64,000 bases of DNA from Caballeronia peredens (GTDB lineage: Bacteria; Pseudomonadota; Gammaproteobacteria; Burkholderiales; Burkholderiaceae). The translations under genes were made by a program, and so were the position numbers. Positions 50,005 to 59,584 of the stretch are shown here, piece after piece. A model generated the notes under the pieces. The model was not told the DNA's origin and made no database searches. It worked only from the letters and a program-made list of their open reading frames with translations. The first letter of the stretch is position 1. Each line of letters starts with the position of its first letter. The stretch is from assembly GCA_001544595.2 (NCBI GenBank), contig FCOH02000006.1, forward strand, positions 62,001-126,000. Direction: 5' to 3'.

Positions 50005-51366
50005 ATGTATTCGCTTAACACTTCTTCCCTCGTCCGGCAGTTTTCGAACTACGCGGTGCCCACGGTCTTGGCCGCCTGGGTGTACTGCATGCATTCGGTC
50101 ATCAGCGGCATATTCATCGGACGCTATGTCGGCGCCGATGCGCTTGCCGCGCTGAATCTGCTCGTCCCTCTGCTCTATTTGCCGTATGCGTTCAGCGTGA
50201 TGATCGGCGTTGGCGGATCGACACTCGTCTCGCGACTCCTCGGCGAGCGACGTCAACACGACGCCTCGGTGGCATTCACGCAGGCGCTATGGCTGCTCGG
50301 CTTATGCGGACTCTCGTTCAGCCTCGCAATCTACTTTTATGCCGACGTCTTCGTGCACTGGACAGGCGCGCGGGGCGAACTGGCCCGGCTCGCTAAAGAC
50401 TTCCTGCACGCGTACGCGCCGTTCGTGCTGTTTCCCACTGCGTGCTATGCGCTTGAACTGTTTCTGCGGATAGAAGGCGCCGCGAAGTTCGGACTTGCTT
50501 GTCTGATCGCCGGCGGCATTGCAGATATCGCGCTGACGTACTGGATGGTGAGCCACATGCAATGGGGCATGCGCGGAGCAGCGCTCGCGTCGGGCATCAG
50601 TCAGGCGCTCGCGTGCATGCCCATGCTCGCCTATCACTTCGTCAAGGCCCGCGAAGTACGACCGACCGCTCGCGCGTTCGCTTCATTCGATCACGCATGG
50701 CGCATGGCTTACAACGGCGTATCCGAGTTTCTTGGCGAGATCGCGCCGAGCGTCACGCTGTTCGCATTCAATCATGCAATATTGCGCTGGCTCGGCGATA
50801 CGGGACTTGTCGCTTTCGCCGTAATCGAATACATGACGATGATCGCTTCAGTCACGATGGTCGCGCTCGTTCAGAGTATGCAGCCTATCGTGAGCTTTCA
50901 ACGTGGCGCGGGTAACGCGCAGGCCGTATCCCGCGTCTTTTCGATCGGTATCGCCGTGACCGCCGGCTTTGCGTTCGCCGCGGCCCTGGCAATACTGACA
51001 CTCGCGCAACCGCTTGGTGAGCTATTCGTGCCGGACAGTCCGGCCGCACAAGCGCTGTTGCGCGAAGCATTGCCCTGGTGCGCAGTCGCATTCGTGCCTG
51101 CTGCGATCAATCTCGCTGTGAGCGGCTATCTGACCGCCATCGAAGCGCCGCTTGCATCGATGATCGTTGCGCTCTTGCGTAGCTGGCTATTGCTGCTCGC
51201 GATGCTCTGGCTCTTGACGGAATGGCTCGGCCCACGCGGCATCTGGATGACGGTCGCCGTCACGGAAGTGGCCACGCTTGCAGCGAGTATCGTTCTTTAT
51301 CGCATGCGTGGCCGACAGTTAAATCTTCATGTCGCCGCAACCACCGGACGAGGACGGGCAATCTGA
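50005..51366 (+). CDS. MATE-family efflux transporter
   Basis: A 453-residue membrane protein with about twelve helices in two MatE repeats. It begins SLVRQFSNYAVPTVLAAWVY and has IFIGRYVGADALAALNLLVP and IGVGGSTLVSRLLGERRQHD, classic of the family; the second half repeats this with GVSEFLGEIAPSVTLFAFNH. MATE proteins export cationic drugs or metabolites using H+ or Na+. The ATG at 50005 (MYSLNTSS) is preferred to a GTG at 49960. It is convergent with an acyltransferase-3 gene (4-bp gap). The substrate is unknown; a role in cell-envelope or biofilm chemistry is only a guess. Confidence 0.85.
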   Translation: MYSLNTSSLVRQFSNYAVPTVLAAWVYCMHSVISGIFIGRYVGADALAALNLLVPLLYLPYAFSVMIGVGGSTLVSRLLGERRQHDASVAFTQALWLLGLCGLSFSLAIYFYADVFVHWTGARGELARLAKDFLHAYAPFVLFPTACYALELFLRIEGAAKFGLACLIAGGIADIALTYWMVSHMQWGMRGAALASGISQALACMPMLAYHFVKAREVRPTARAFASFDHAWRMAYNGVSEFLGEIAPSVTLFAFNHAILRWLGDTGLVAFAVIEYMTMIASVTMVALVQSMQPIVSFQRGAGNAQAVSRVFSIGIAVTAGFAFAAALAILTLAQPLGELFVPDSPAAQALLREALPWCAVAFVPAAINLAVSGYLTAIEAPLASMIVALLRSWLLLLAMLWLLTEWLGPRGIWMTVAVTEVATLAASIVLYRMRGRQLNLHVAATTGRGRAI

Positions 51367-51370
51367 TGGG

Positions 51371-52570
51371 TCATCTGTCGCGCGTCAGATGAAAACTGCG
51401 GTCGACCGATGCAAGCAAGCGTCTTGACATGCGCGTTGCACGTCCTTGGATCAGCCGGTCGGACACGCGCGAAAGGCCATAAGAGACGGCCAGCACCGCG
51501 ATGAGCGTCACTGTAAAGAGCGCAAGCGAAGTCTCTTCACCTGTCCTACGAAGCGCGCTGTCCATGTAGTGGAATGTGATGTAGACACAGACGAAGTGCC
51601 AAAGATAAATTCCGTAGCTTTCGCGGCCGAGCGCGGCGGCACAATGTCGAACGAGCGACATCCGTGGTGCGCGATGCGGATTCTGTCGTTGCTTGCGGCT
51701 TTGATGCGAGCATACGAACAACAGGAACGCAACCGCGCTGCACGCGGCGAATACAGGCGCCAACGCGTGCGCTTTGTCGAGCCATACGCCGAGTGCGCCC
51801 GTCATCAGCGCAAAAATCAATGCGAGCGAAAAATAGAGCCACGACGTTCGCCGCGTTACGTCGGACGAGCCGAGCAGATGAGAACGAAATCCGTACCAGG
51901 CCCACATGCCGACGATGAAGCACGGCCCCTGCACCGGCGGCCAGAAATAGCTAAAGGTGTTGTTGGCGACATTGCAGTCGAGCGTGCCGTTGCATTCGCT
52001 CATCGACAAGACGGCAAGCGATACCCCGAGCAGCAGGACCGTGGCAATGAGCAGGCGCGTTCGATCCATTGCGAGAAAGAACAGCAATGGTGCTATCGCA
52101 TAGAACAACATTTCGACGCCGATCGACCATCCGCCCGGCACGACGTTGTTGATCGCGGTTGGCGAAAGCGCGTGCAGAAAGAGCATGTTGAGCAGCACGT
52201 CCACGGGGCCATGCGCGCCCAGAATCCAGGCGCGCTCAATGCCCGAACGCGTCGCCCCGTAACTGATGAGGCCATAGATCGCGATGGCCGAGTAGTACAT
52301 CGGCGCAATGCGAAAGAAGCGTTTGATATAGAAGCGCAGCGCGACATGACGTGCATCGACGCAATGAGCGTGATCCGTCTCCAGCGTCATGAAGATCGTG
52401 ATTGCGCTGATCACGAAAAACAGTTGCACGCCGTATTGACCCATGCGCGCGATCAACGTCACGGCATCGGGCAGATTGGGAAACTGAAACGACAGGTGTA
52501 CGGCAACGACCCCGACGATCGCGAGCGCCCTTCCTGCATCGAGCGCGGCAACACGTCCTTTCTCCATCAA
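51371..52570 (-). CDS. Acyltransferase family 3 membrane protein
   Basis: A 399-residue inner-membrane O-acyltransferase with about ten helices. It starts MEKGRVAALDAGRALAIVGV with the family HxxFQFPNLPDAVT-like first segment VVAVHLSFQFPNLPD, contains RFYIKRFFRIAPMYYSAIAI (the arginine-rich motif), PGGWSIGVEMLFYAIAPLLF, and ends with SYGIYLWHFVCVYITFHYMD. Such enzymes acetylate or acylate polysaccharides, lipid A or sugars. It is convergent with the MATE gene. A link to exopolysaccharide decoration under the c-di-GMP block nearby is possible but not shown. Confidence 0.88.
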   Translation of the reverse strand: MMEKGRVAALDAGRALAIVGVVAVHLSFQFPNLPDAVTLIARMGQYGVQLFFVISAITIFMTLETDHAHCVDARHVALRFYIKRFFRIAPMYYSAIAIYGLISYGATRSGIERAWILGAHGPVDVLLNMLFLHALSPTAINNVVPGGWSIGVEMLFYAIAPLLFFLAMDRTRLLIATVLLLGVSLAVLSMSECNGTLDCNVANNTFSYFWPPVQGPCFIVGMWAWYGFRSHLLGSSDVTRRTSWLYFSLALIFALMTGALGVWLDKAHALAPVFAACSAVAFLLFVCSHQSRKQRQNPHRAPRMSLVRHCAAALGRESYGIYLWHFVCVYITFHYMDSALRRTGEETSLALFTVTLIAVLAVSYGLSRVSDRLIQGRATRMSRRLLASVDRSFHLTRDR

Positions 52571-53228
52571 TGATCTCCTCGCGGTTCAAACCGACCTTCA
52601 AACACTTTCAAAGGCCGCGAGGTTCGTGGACAAGAGCGCGCAGAGCGTAGTTCCGTCTGATAACGGTCGATGCGGCGGCTCTTACACTAAGAAACTTGAT
52701 ACACGTATGGATACAATTTTTGTCTGCGATTCAAGCAATCTTAGTCGATAAGCTGTTCAGATTATCTCCGGCAAAGTGGCGCCTAGCCTATTTCCGCCAT
52801 TCAATTCGTTACTAGCCGCCAAACCGTTAAAACTCTGTGCATTAGGCAACCAAGACATTTTCATAGATGCCTTTTCGAAAGCTCGATGTATGCTTTGATG
52901 GTTAGACTGTTGCTGAAGTTGGGTCAATCGCGCCTCCCGCAGTCCAATTTGTCGCGAAGCAAGCAGAAATACAGGTATTTCCAGGTCGTAGATCATCGAC
53001 GCACGCAATACATGCCGACACCGGTGAAAGCTGCGCAACTCAGCTTTTTGTCCTTCGTCGCGTCAAAAATTACATAAGAAGCGAACCGGTAATTATGCCG
53101 GGTATTTTTGGGGGCCAGGGCGGCGCTTTGTGCGCAATCGCACAGAGCGTTAATTTGTGTGCTGTTCCACTGTGCGGATTATTTTTTCTGACGCTGTGGA
53201 AATCTATTTGAACGGGGCGACAAGGGAG
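52571..53228. other. AT-rich intergenic region before the PhyH gene
   Basis: About 660 bp lacking a supported gene. The sequence around 52680-53060 is notably AT-rich, unlike the flanks, with several 60-90 codon frames of no recognisable content. A near-perfect stem-loop at 53125-53148 (GCTTTGTGCG / CGCACAGAGC, loop CAAT, one mismatch) lies 81 bp before the PhyH start and may be regulatory. Confidence 0.5.
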
Positions 53229-54131
53229 ATGACGACAATATCCCAATCGCAATGCGGACGCTTCTGGCAAGATGGGTTTATCCGTCTGAAGAATATCGCG
53301 ACGCATGCGGAACTGAAGACCTTGCGAACAGTAGGCGACCGCCTTCTGCGGGAAAAGGCGGGATTCAACGAAGGCATGCTCTTCGACTTTTATCCTGAAG
53401 GAGACGGACCCGATAAGCCGAAGCTTGCGCAACTGCACCACCCGTCCCATTTCGAACGAAGTCTGCTCGACATGGAGCTCGCGCGTCGCGTACAGCGTAT
53501 AGCGATGCAATTGCTCGGGCCCAAGGCGCGCTTCGTCAGCGACAGCTTCTTCCACAAGCCGGCGCACACGGAAGCCGTTACACCATGGCATCAGGACGAA
53601 GCTTTTACGGACCCGCGCATCGAGCATCGCGAAGTCAACTTCTGGTTTCCGCTGCAACCGGTGTCGCTCGCGAATGGCTGCATGCAGTTCATCCCGGCAT
53701 CGCATCTTGGACCCGTCCTGCCGCACGGGCCGATAGGCGGTGATCCGACCACGCATGGCCTCGAATGTGTTTCAGGCTTCGAGCATGAGGAGGCAGTGGT
53801 CTGTCCGCTCGAGTTGGGCGATTGCACGATTCATGCAGGCCGCACATTGCATTTCGCGGGACCGAATCATTCTGACGCGCCGCGCTATGCGTATTCGTTA
53901 GTGTTTGGATTGCCGCGGCGCGCCTCGAGCGAAGTGCGTAGTTTTCCCTGGAACGACAACCGGCAACTGTCGCGCGATCAGCGCGTACACGAATCCCGGC
54001 GTGAACAGGGCAACTTCTGGCCTTATCTGTATCGCAAGGTCAAGGAGTTCGACTACACCAACCCGTACGAATGGCGCCTGGGCGCCCATCGTGTCGCGCG
54101 TCTGATCAAGGCGCGCACGTCGAGCAAGTAG
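53229..54131 (+). CDS. Phytanoyl-CoA dioxygenase (PhyH) family protein
   Basis: A 300-residue Fe(II)/2-oxoglutarate dioxygenase. The facial triad is visible: His121 and Asp123 in PWHQDEAF, and distal His208 in TLHFAGPN, with Arg219 of the 2-oxoglutarate site (APRYAYS). The N-terminus begins WQDGFIRLKNIATHAELKTL, typical of the family. PhyH members hydroxylate or demethylate small secondary metabolites, lipids or amino acid derivatives. AAGGGA lies just before the ATG at 53229; a longer frame from 53157 is less likely. No obvious biosynthetic partners adjoin it, apart from a convergent epoxide-hydrolase-like gene. Confidence 0.9.
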   Translation: MTTISQSQCGRFWQDGFIRLKNIATHAELKTLRTVGDRLLREKAGFNEGMLFDFYPEGDGPDKPKLAQLHHPSHFERSLLDMELARRVQRIAMQLLGPKARFVSDSFFHKPAHTEAVTPWHQDEAFTDPRIEHREVNFWFPLQPVSLANGCMQFIPASHLGPVLPHGPIGGDPTTHGLECVSGFEHEEAVVCPLELGDCTIHAGRTLHFAGPNHSDAPRYAYSLVFGLPRRASSEVRSFPWNDNRQLSRDQRVHESRREQGNFWPYLYRKVKEFDYTNPYEWRLGAHRVARLIKARTSSK

Positions 54132-54150
54132 TCTCGGACGGACGCGCCCG

Positions 54151-55329
54151 CTAAAGAACGGGCGCGTCTTGCCTCAGAAAGCGCAGGATGCGGCTGACCA
54201 CCGTTCGGGGCTGCTCCTGCTGTACCCAATGCCCCGCCCCTTCGATCAGATGCGTTGCGCGGTAATTCGTGCAAGCGAGCATGCGCATCCCTTCGAAGTC
54301 GCCCGGACGCTGATAAACGCCCCAATCGCTGCTACCGGCGATAAAGCACGATGGCACATCAATCGTACGCCCGGACCATAGCCGCAAACCGGCCGTATAG
54401 CGCGCGTCCGTGCCGCAGCGATACCAGTTCAGGCCGCCTTGAAATCCCGTTCGGGCAAATTCGCTTGCATAGACCTCCAGGTCCTGATCGGTGAGCCATG
54501 CGCACGCCGCAATTTCTTTTGCGGAAGGCATGAACTCGGCGACGGTTTGCGGCATCGTGGCATCCGCATTCATGACATAGTAAGTGGGCAGCGACCCGAG
54601 TTGATCAGCGGAGACCGATGCGAGCGGATGCGGATGATTGCCGGTCCAGTCCGCGCTCTTGACGTGGTAATACGCGCGCAGAAATTCGCCGAGTCCTTGC
54701 GATGCGTGGCGCATGTCGTCGTCGGCATTCGGGCTCGAGTAATACCATTGATAGTGCTTGCGAGGCGGATCGAGCAATGCCAGCGCCTCCACCGCGTCGG
54801 CCATCAAAGACGAAGTGATGTCGACGCGCGCAAGCCCTGCGTCGTCCTGAGCCGTGTTGAACGCCAGTGCCGGCGGTCCGGCGAAGGGTGCGCTCATCAT
54901 CACGACGGACGCAAATACATCGGGACGGATCAATGCGCACCATGCGGCCACGGGAGAACCGAAGTCATGTCCGATTACCGATGCCACCCTGCGATGTCCC
55001 AAGGCCGACACCAGACCGAGCACGTCGCGTACGAGATTGGGGAAGGTGAAGTCGTCTAGATTGGCATCGAATGCAGTATTGGCTCCCACGGTACGTCCAT
55101 AACCGCGCTGATCCGGCGCGACGACGTGAAAGCCCGCCTCCGCAAGCGGCGTCATGATCTTGCGCCAGCTATAAGCCAGCTCGGGAAAACCATGCAGCAA
55201 TACGATGCAAGGCCGGTCCGGCAGCTCGAAGCCGGCTTCGAGCACATGCATTGAAAGGCCGTTGCCGTTGTCGATCATTCGCGACCGAATTCCCTCAGGC
55301 AAAGGAAGATCGTTTAGTGCTTCATTCAT
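54151..55329 (-). CDS. Alpha/beta hydrolase, epoxide hydrolase-like
   Basis: A 392-residue hydrolase of the epoxide hydrolase/haloalkane dehalogenase fold. The oxyanion motif HGFPELAYSWR is at residues 46-56, the nucleophile is Asp122 in GHDFGSPVAAW, and the catalytic His is near 368 (IEGAGHWVQQEQP). Asp rather than Ser in the nucleophile elbow points to epoxide hydrolase or dehalogenase rather than esterase activity. It is longer than typical, with extra lid segments. It stops 19 bp from the PhyH stop (convergent), and is near-divergent with no operon partner. Confidence 0.88.
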   Translation of the reverse strand: MNEALNDLPLPEGIRSRMIDNGNGLSMHVLEAGFELPDRPCIVLLHGFPELAYSWRKIMTPLAEAGFHVVAPDQRGYGRTVGANTAFDANLDDFTFPNLVRDVLGLVSALGHRRVASVIGHDFGSPVAAWCALIRPDVFASVVMMSAPFAGPPALAFNTAQDDAGLARVDITSSLMADAVEALALLDPPRKHYQWYYSSPNADDDMRHASQGLGEFLRAYYHVKSADWTGNHPHPLASVSADQLGSLPTYYVMNADATMPQTVAEFMPSAKEIAACAWLTDQDLEVYASEFARTGFQGGLNWYRCGTDARYTAGLRLWSGRTIDVPSCFIAGSSDWGVYQRPGDFEGMRMLACTNYRATHLIEGAGHWVQQEQPRTVVSRILRFLRQDAPVL

Positions 55330-55374
55330 GCTTGCCTTGTCTCCGGTTTGCCAAGACTTTAGCCTGTAATACGC

Positions 55375-56256
55375 TCATGTCTCAAGCAATGCCGCGAAAC
55401 GATCTGCAAGCGTGGGACGCGAGCGCATCGGCCAGATTGCGCTGAGTTCGAAAGGCGGCAGGTTGTCGCCGTCGCGCACATCGCAGAAGCGCACGCCGGC
55501 AAACTGCAATGCCGTTACCGATTGCGGCAGAAGCGACGCGCCGCAGCCGGCCGCGACGCACGCCAGAACGGTCAAGGAACGATTCGCATCCTGTACGACA
55601 TTTGCCTCGCAACCCGCCTTGCGAAATGCGCTGAGAATGCCGGCGCGGACCACCGGCAGTTGATCGCCCGGAAACCAGACGAGGCCCGCGTCAGAAAGAT
55701 CCTTCAATCCGACTCTGCCGTCTTCGCCTACCTTGAACGAAACCGGTAGCACGGCGAGCAAGCGTTCCCGGACGATCAGTTTCTCGCGCATGCGGCCGCC
55801 CACTGCAACGGGCGTATGCAGCAGACCGATATCGATGCTGCCCTTCTCCAGTGCGCTCGCCTGCTCCGCATTGCTCATTTCCTTCAGCACGAGTTCGACA
55901 TTGGGCACTTCGGCACGAAGCGCGGCGATTGCCCGCGGCAAGAGGCTAAAGAGCGCGGCCGATGCAAAGCCTATTGTCAGACGACCGCCGCGCTGCGCGC
56001 CGATTTCACGCGCGCGATGCGATGCGGCATCGATGCGCGCGACGCTCAGGCGCACGTCTTCGACGATCGCTTCACCCGCCGACGTCAATTGCGCGCCGCG
56101 CCGGGTGCGCTCGAAAAGCTTGACGCCAAGATCGCGTTCCATGCGGGAAAGCGCCTGGCTCAAAGCCGGCTGGGCGATGTCCAGCACTTCAGCGGCGCGC
56201 GTGACGCTGCCCGCATCGACCACCGCCAGAAAATATTTGAGGTTGCGCGTTTCCAT
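55375..56256 (-). CDS. LysR-family regulator
   Basis: A 293-residue LysR protein. The HTH is NLKYFLAVVDAGSVTRAAEV, LDIAQPALSQALSRMERDLG, and the effector domain starts near residue 90 (GRLTIGFASAALFSLLPRAI). This LDIAQPALSQALSRME form is close to regulators of aromatic or carboxylic acid catabolism. It is divergent from an MFS/amidohydrolase/lyase cluster with a T-N11-A-like box between them, so it is probably its regulator. Confidence 0.9.
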   Translation of the reverse strand: METRNLKYFLAVVDAGSVTRAAEVLDIAQPALSQALSRMERDLGVKLFERTRRGAQLTSAGEAIVEDVRLSVARIDAASHRAREIGAQRGGRLTIGFASAALFSLLPRAIAALRAEVPNVELVLKEMSNAEQASALEKGSIDIGLLHTPVAVGGRMREKLIVRERLLAVLPVSFKVGEDGRVGLKDLSDAGLVWFPGDQLPVVRAGILSAFRKAGCEANVVQDANRSLTVLACVAAGCGASLLPQSVTALQFAGVRFCDVRDGDNLPPFELSAIWPMRSRPTLADRFAALLET

Positions 56257-56265
56257 GCTAAGAGC

Positions 56266-56280
56266 ATATCAAAACGATAT
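56266..56280. promoter_or_regulatory. LysR box ATATC-N5-GATAT
   Basis: A perfect 5-bp inverted repeat spanning 15 bp of T-N11-A form, 9 bp upstream of the LysR start and 100 bp before the divergent MFS start. It fits a LysR dimer site controlling both genes. Confidence 0.55.
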
Positions 56281-56379
56281 GAAAAACGATCGTATCCATA
56301 GTATGCCAATCACGCTTTCGTTTCTAGAATGCAATGGCGAATAAGACAAAGCGGGCTAAGGCCCCACAGGAGACAGGAC

Positions 56380-57663
56380 ATGGATTGGTACCGCGAGATT
56401 TCCAAGCCGGAAAAACGCACGTTATGGGGATGCTTTGCCGGTTGGGCGCTCGATGGCGTCGATACGCAAGTGTTCAGTCTGGTGATTCCTACGTTGATCG
56501 CGACGTGGGGCATCGGCAAAGGACAAGCCGGTCTCATAGGTGGTGCAACGCTTGTCGCGGGTGCGCTGGGCGGGCTCCTTGCGGGCGTGCTTTCCGACCG
56601 GATCGGTCGCGTCAAGGCTTTGCAAGTAACCGTCATTTGGTTTTCGCTCTTTACATTTCTTAGCGCGTTCGCGCAGAACTTCGAGCAATTGCTCGTCCTC
56701 AAGTCTTTGCAAGGATTGGGCTTTGGCGGCGAATGGACCGCAGGTGCGGTATTGCTTGGCGAGACCATCCGCGCCAAGCATCGCGGCAAGGCAATGGGCA
56801 TCGTGCAAAGCGCCTGGGGGTTCGGCTGGGCAGGCGCCGTGCTGCTCTATACGATCGTGTTTTCCTAGGTCTCGCCCGAATGGGCATGGCGCGTCTTGTT
56901 CGCAATCGGCCTGCTTCCCGCGCTGCTCGTCATCTACATGCGCCGCAATATAGAAGAACCTCTGCGCGAGACGAAGTCAGGCGAACAAGGCGAAACGCAC
57001 CGTCAAGACGCCTTGACGATTCTCGCCGGCATTTTTCATCCTTCGGTGCTGCGTACGACCATCGTCGGCGCCTTGATCGGTCTAGGCGCACATGGCGGAT
57101 ATCACGCCATCACCACCTGGCTGCCCACCTATCTGAAGACAGAGCGGCATTTGTCGGTGCTCGGCACGGGCGGATATCTGGCCGTGGTGATCTCCGCGTT
57201 CATCGTCGGTTGTTTTGTCAGCGCGTGGCTACAGGACAAGATCGGCCGACGCAAGAACGTGATTCTCTTTGCGATCTGCTGCGCGGTCACGGTCAACATC
57301 TATGTCTTCCTGCCCGTCAGCGATATCGCCATGCTTTTTCTGAGCTTTCCGCTCGGCCTCTTTTCCGCCGGTATCCCCGCGACGCTCGGCGCACTCTTCA
57401 ACGAACTCTATCCGCAAGGCGTGCGTGGTACGGGCGTCGGCTTCTGCTACAACTTCGGCCGCGTCGTATCGGCCGTGTTTCCCGTGCTCGTCGGGCATAT
57501 GGGCAACTCGATGCCGATCGGACAGGCGCTCGGCATCGATGCCGGTATCGCCTATGGACTCGTCGTCGTGGCCGCATTGCTTCTGCCCGAGACCAAGGGA
57601 CGACGCATCGCCACCGTGTCTGCGCAAGCCGCGTCGAGTGAACATTCGCCCAAGCATGTCTGA
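56380..57663 (+). pseudogene. MFS transporter (AAHS/ProP type) interrupted by an in-frame TAG
   Basis: This reads as one 12-TM carrier of 427 codons broken by TAG at 56866-56868. The first part begins MDWYREISKPEKRTLWGCFA and contains DGVDTQVFSLVIPTLIATWG, LSDRIGRVKALQVTVIWFSL and GFGGEWTAGAVLLGETIRAK; after the stop the same frame continues VSPEWAWRVLFAIGLLPALL, and then NFGRVVSAVFPVLVGHMGNS to the normal end. So only one codon is wrong (the neighbour residue pattern suggests a former Gln, CAG). The gene is preceded by AGGAGA at 56368. It may be a sequence error, a recent pseudogene, or a readthrough case. Its family imports aromatic or organic acids, and downstream catabolic genes follow. 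Confidence 0.85.
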
Positions 57664-58576
57664 TACGCGCATGACGAACTCTCTTTATTCCACGCTCGCC
57701 GACGAAGCCGACACGCTCTCGCACACCAACGCGCAATGGCTCGAATCGACGGAACCGAAGGATACGGCGATCGAAGCTATCGACAGTCACGCGCATGTGT
57801 TCGTGCGAGGCTTGCCGCTCGCGGCGCATCGCCGTCACGCCCCGGATTACGACGCGTCGCTCGATGCCTATGCGGATCATCTGCGCGCAAACGGCGTAAC
57901 GCATGCGGTGCTCGTGCAGCCGAGCTTTCTCGGCACCGACAATTCGTTCTTCCTCGACGTCCTGCAACGCTACCCAGGGCGCTTTCGCGGAATCGCCGTC
58001 ATCGATCCATCTATTGGCGATAACGAACTCAAGCGGCTCGCGCGACACGGCGTCGTCGGCATGCGGCTGAATCTGATCGGCCTGACCGTTCCCGATCTGC
58101 GCGAACCGCAGTGGCGCGATTTATTCAGACGCGTCAATGCGCTTGGATGGCACATCGAGATTCATCGCGATGCAGTCGATCTGCCGATGATCATCGCGCC
58201 TTTGCTCGAACAAGGCTGCACGGTCGTGATCGATCATTTCGGTCGCCCCGACCCTGCCTACGGCGCCGATGATCCGGGCTTTCGCTATCTCCTGACGACG
58301 GCAAAGACCGGGCGTGTGTGGGTCAAGTTATCCGCCGCTTATCGCAGCGTGCGTGGCGAAAGCGGCACGGCGCTCGGGCAAGCGCTCGCGGCGGCATTGC
58401 TCGATTCATTCGGCGCGGCGCGGCTGGTATGGGGCAGTGACTGGCCCCATACGCAGCATCAAAGCCTGATCGACTATGACGGTGCACGGGACGCGCTCGA
58501 TCGTTGGATTCCGGACGCGGCGCTGCGTACCATCGTGTTGCGCGATTCGGCACGCACGCTGTTTCGCTTCGCCTGA
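57656..58576 (+). CDS. Amidohydrolase, LigI-like (COG3618)
   Basis: A 306-residue TIM-barrel metal hydrolase. The first metal motif is IDSHAHVF (His45 and His47), followed by VLVQPSFLGTDNSFFLDVLQ, GMRLNLIGLTVPDLREPQWR, VVIDHFGRPDPAYG and the final WGSDWPHTQHQSLID, as in 2-pyrone-4,6-dicarboxylate lactonase and related enzymes. It starts within the last codons of the MFS gene (8-bp overlap; ATG 57671 is an alternative). With the carrier and the next gene, it probably hydrolyses a lactone or dicarboxylate intermediate. LigI itself is not certain, since several COG3618 enzymes have other substrates. Confidence 0.85.
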   Translation: MSDTRMTNSLYSTLADEADTLSHTNAQWLESTEPKDTAIEAIDSHAHVFVRGLPLAAHRRHAPDYDASLDAYADHLRANGVTHAVLVQPSFLGTDNSFFLDVLQRYPGRFRGIAVIDPSIGDNELKRLARHGVVGMRLNLIGLTVPDLREPQWRDLFRRVNALGWHIEIHRDAVDLPMIIAPLLEQGCTVVIDHFGRPDPAYGADDPGFRYLLTTAKTGRVWVKLSAAYRSVRGESGTALGQALAAALLDSFGAARLVWGSDWPHTQHQSLIDYDGARDALDRWIPDAALRTIVLRDSARTLFRFA

Positions 58577-58687
58577 TCGTCGCGACGGAGAAACATGAAG
58601 CGAGCGCCGATGCGTCGCGCGCGTTAGCATTGCAAACGCCGGCGCACCCTTTGGCGCCCCGTTAAAAAATTTCTCCGGAATCGAGCC

Positions 58688-59569
58688 ATGACCACTCCCT
58701 CCTCCCGCCGACGCGCCGCCTTTCGCGAACTGGTGAATGCGCGGCGCGCCCTGCTTCTGCCCGGCGCTTTCAACGCGATGAGCGCCCGCCTCGCCGCCGA
58801 TCTGGGATTCGAAGCGATCTACATCACCGGCGCGGGCGTGACGAACATGTCGCTCGGCATGCCGGATCTCGGCTTCATCGGTCTTGCTGAAATCGCGGAG
58901 CATACGTCGCGCATACGCGATGCGGTGGATGTGCCGCTCATCGTCGATGCGGATACCGGCTTCGGTAACGCGCTCAATGTGCGTCATGCGGTGCGCACGC
59001 TCGAACGCGCGGGTGCCGATGCCATTCAACTCGAAGATCAGGTAATGCCGAAGAAATGCGGCCACTTTGCGGGCAAGGCCGTGATCTCGACGAACGAAAT
59101 GGTCGGCAAGATTCATGCGGCGGTGGACGCGCGTGAAGATGCGAACTTTCAGATCATCGCGCGCACTGACGCATGCGCGATCGAAGGGTTCGATGCGGCA
59201 ATCGAAAGGGCCCGCGCTTTCGTCGAAGCAGGCGCGGACATTCTCTTTGTCGAAGCAATCGAAACGCCTGAGCAAATCGCGTCATTGCCCAAGCTGCTCG
59301 ACGCGCCGCAACTCATCAACATCGTGATCGGCGGCAAGACGCCGGTTACGAGTCAGGAAGATCTGCAAGGGCTTGGCTTTAGTCTTGTTCTCTATGCAAA
59401 TGCGGCATTGCAAAGCGCCGTGCGCGGCATGCAGACAGCGCTCGGCGCACTGAAATCGCAAGGACGTCTCGACGAGGATCCCGCGGTCGTCGCCCCGTTT
59501 GCAGAACGTCAACGGCTCGTCAACAAGCCTTTCTTCGATGAACTAGACCGCAAGTATGCTGCAGACTGA
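58688..59569 (+). CDS. Isocitrate lyase/PEP mutase superfamily lyase
   Basis: A 293-residue TIM-barrel enzyme of the PEPM/ICL superfamily. The metal and catalytic motifs are DADTGFGNALNVRHAVRTLE and PKKCGHF (122-128), the latter marking the lyase branch (methylisocitrate, 2,3-dimethylmalate or oxaloacetate decarboxylase type) rather than phosphomutases. DAIQLEDQVMPKKCGHFAGK is conserved throughout. It cleaves or decarboxylates a 2-hydroxy or 2-oxo dicarboxylic acid. It lies 112 bp after the amidohydrolase on the same strand and fits as the last step of that small pathway. Confidence 0.9.
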   Translation: MTTPSSRRRAAFRELVNARRALLLPGAFNAMSARLAADLGFEAIYITGAGVTNMSLGMPDLGFIGLAEIAEHTSRIRDAVDVPLIVDADTGFGNALNVRHAVRTLERAGADAIQLEDQVMPKKCGHFAGKAVISTNEMVGKIHAAVDAREDANFQIIARTDACAIEGFDAAIERARAFVEAGADILFVEAIETPEQIASLPKLLDAPQLINIVIGGKTPVTSQEDLQGLGFSLVLYANAALQSAVRGMQTALGALKSQGRLDEDPAVVAPFAERQRLVNKPFFDELDRKYAAD

Positions 59570-59584
59570 GAAGCAGCACACGCC

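Noticed and set aside
52757..53038. A 93-codon minus-strand frame in the AT-rich gap before PhyH
   Set aside because: No family resemblance, no ribosome site, and codon use unlike neighbouring genes.
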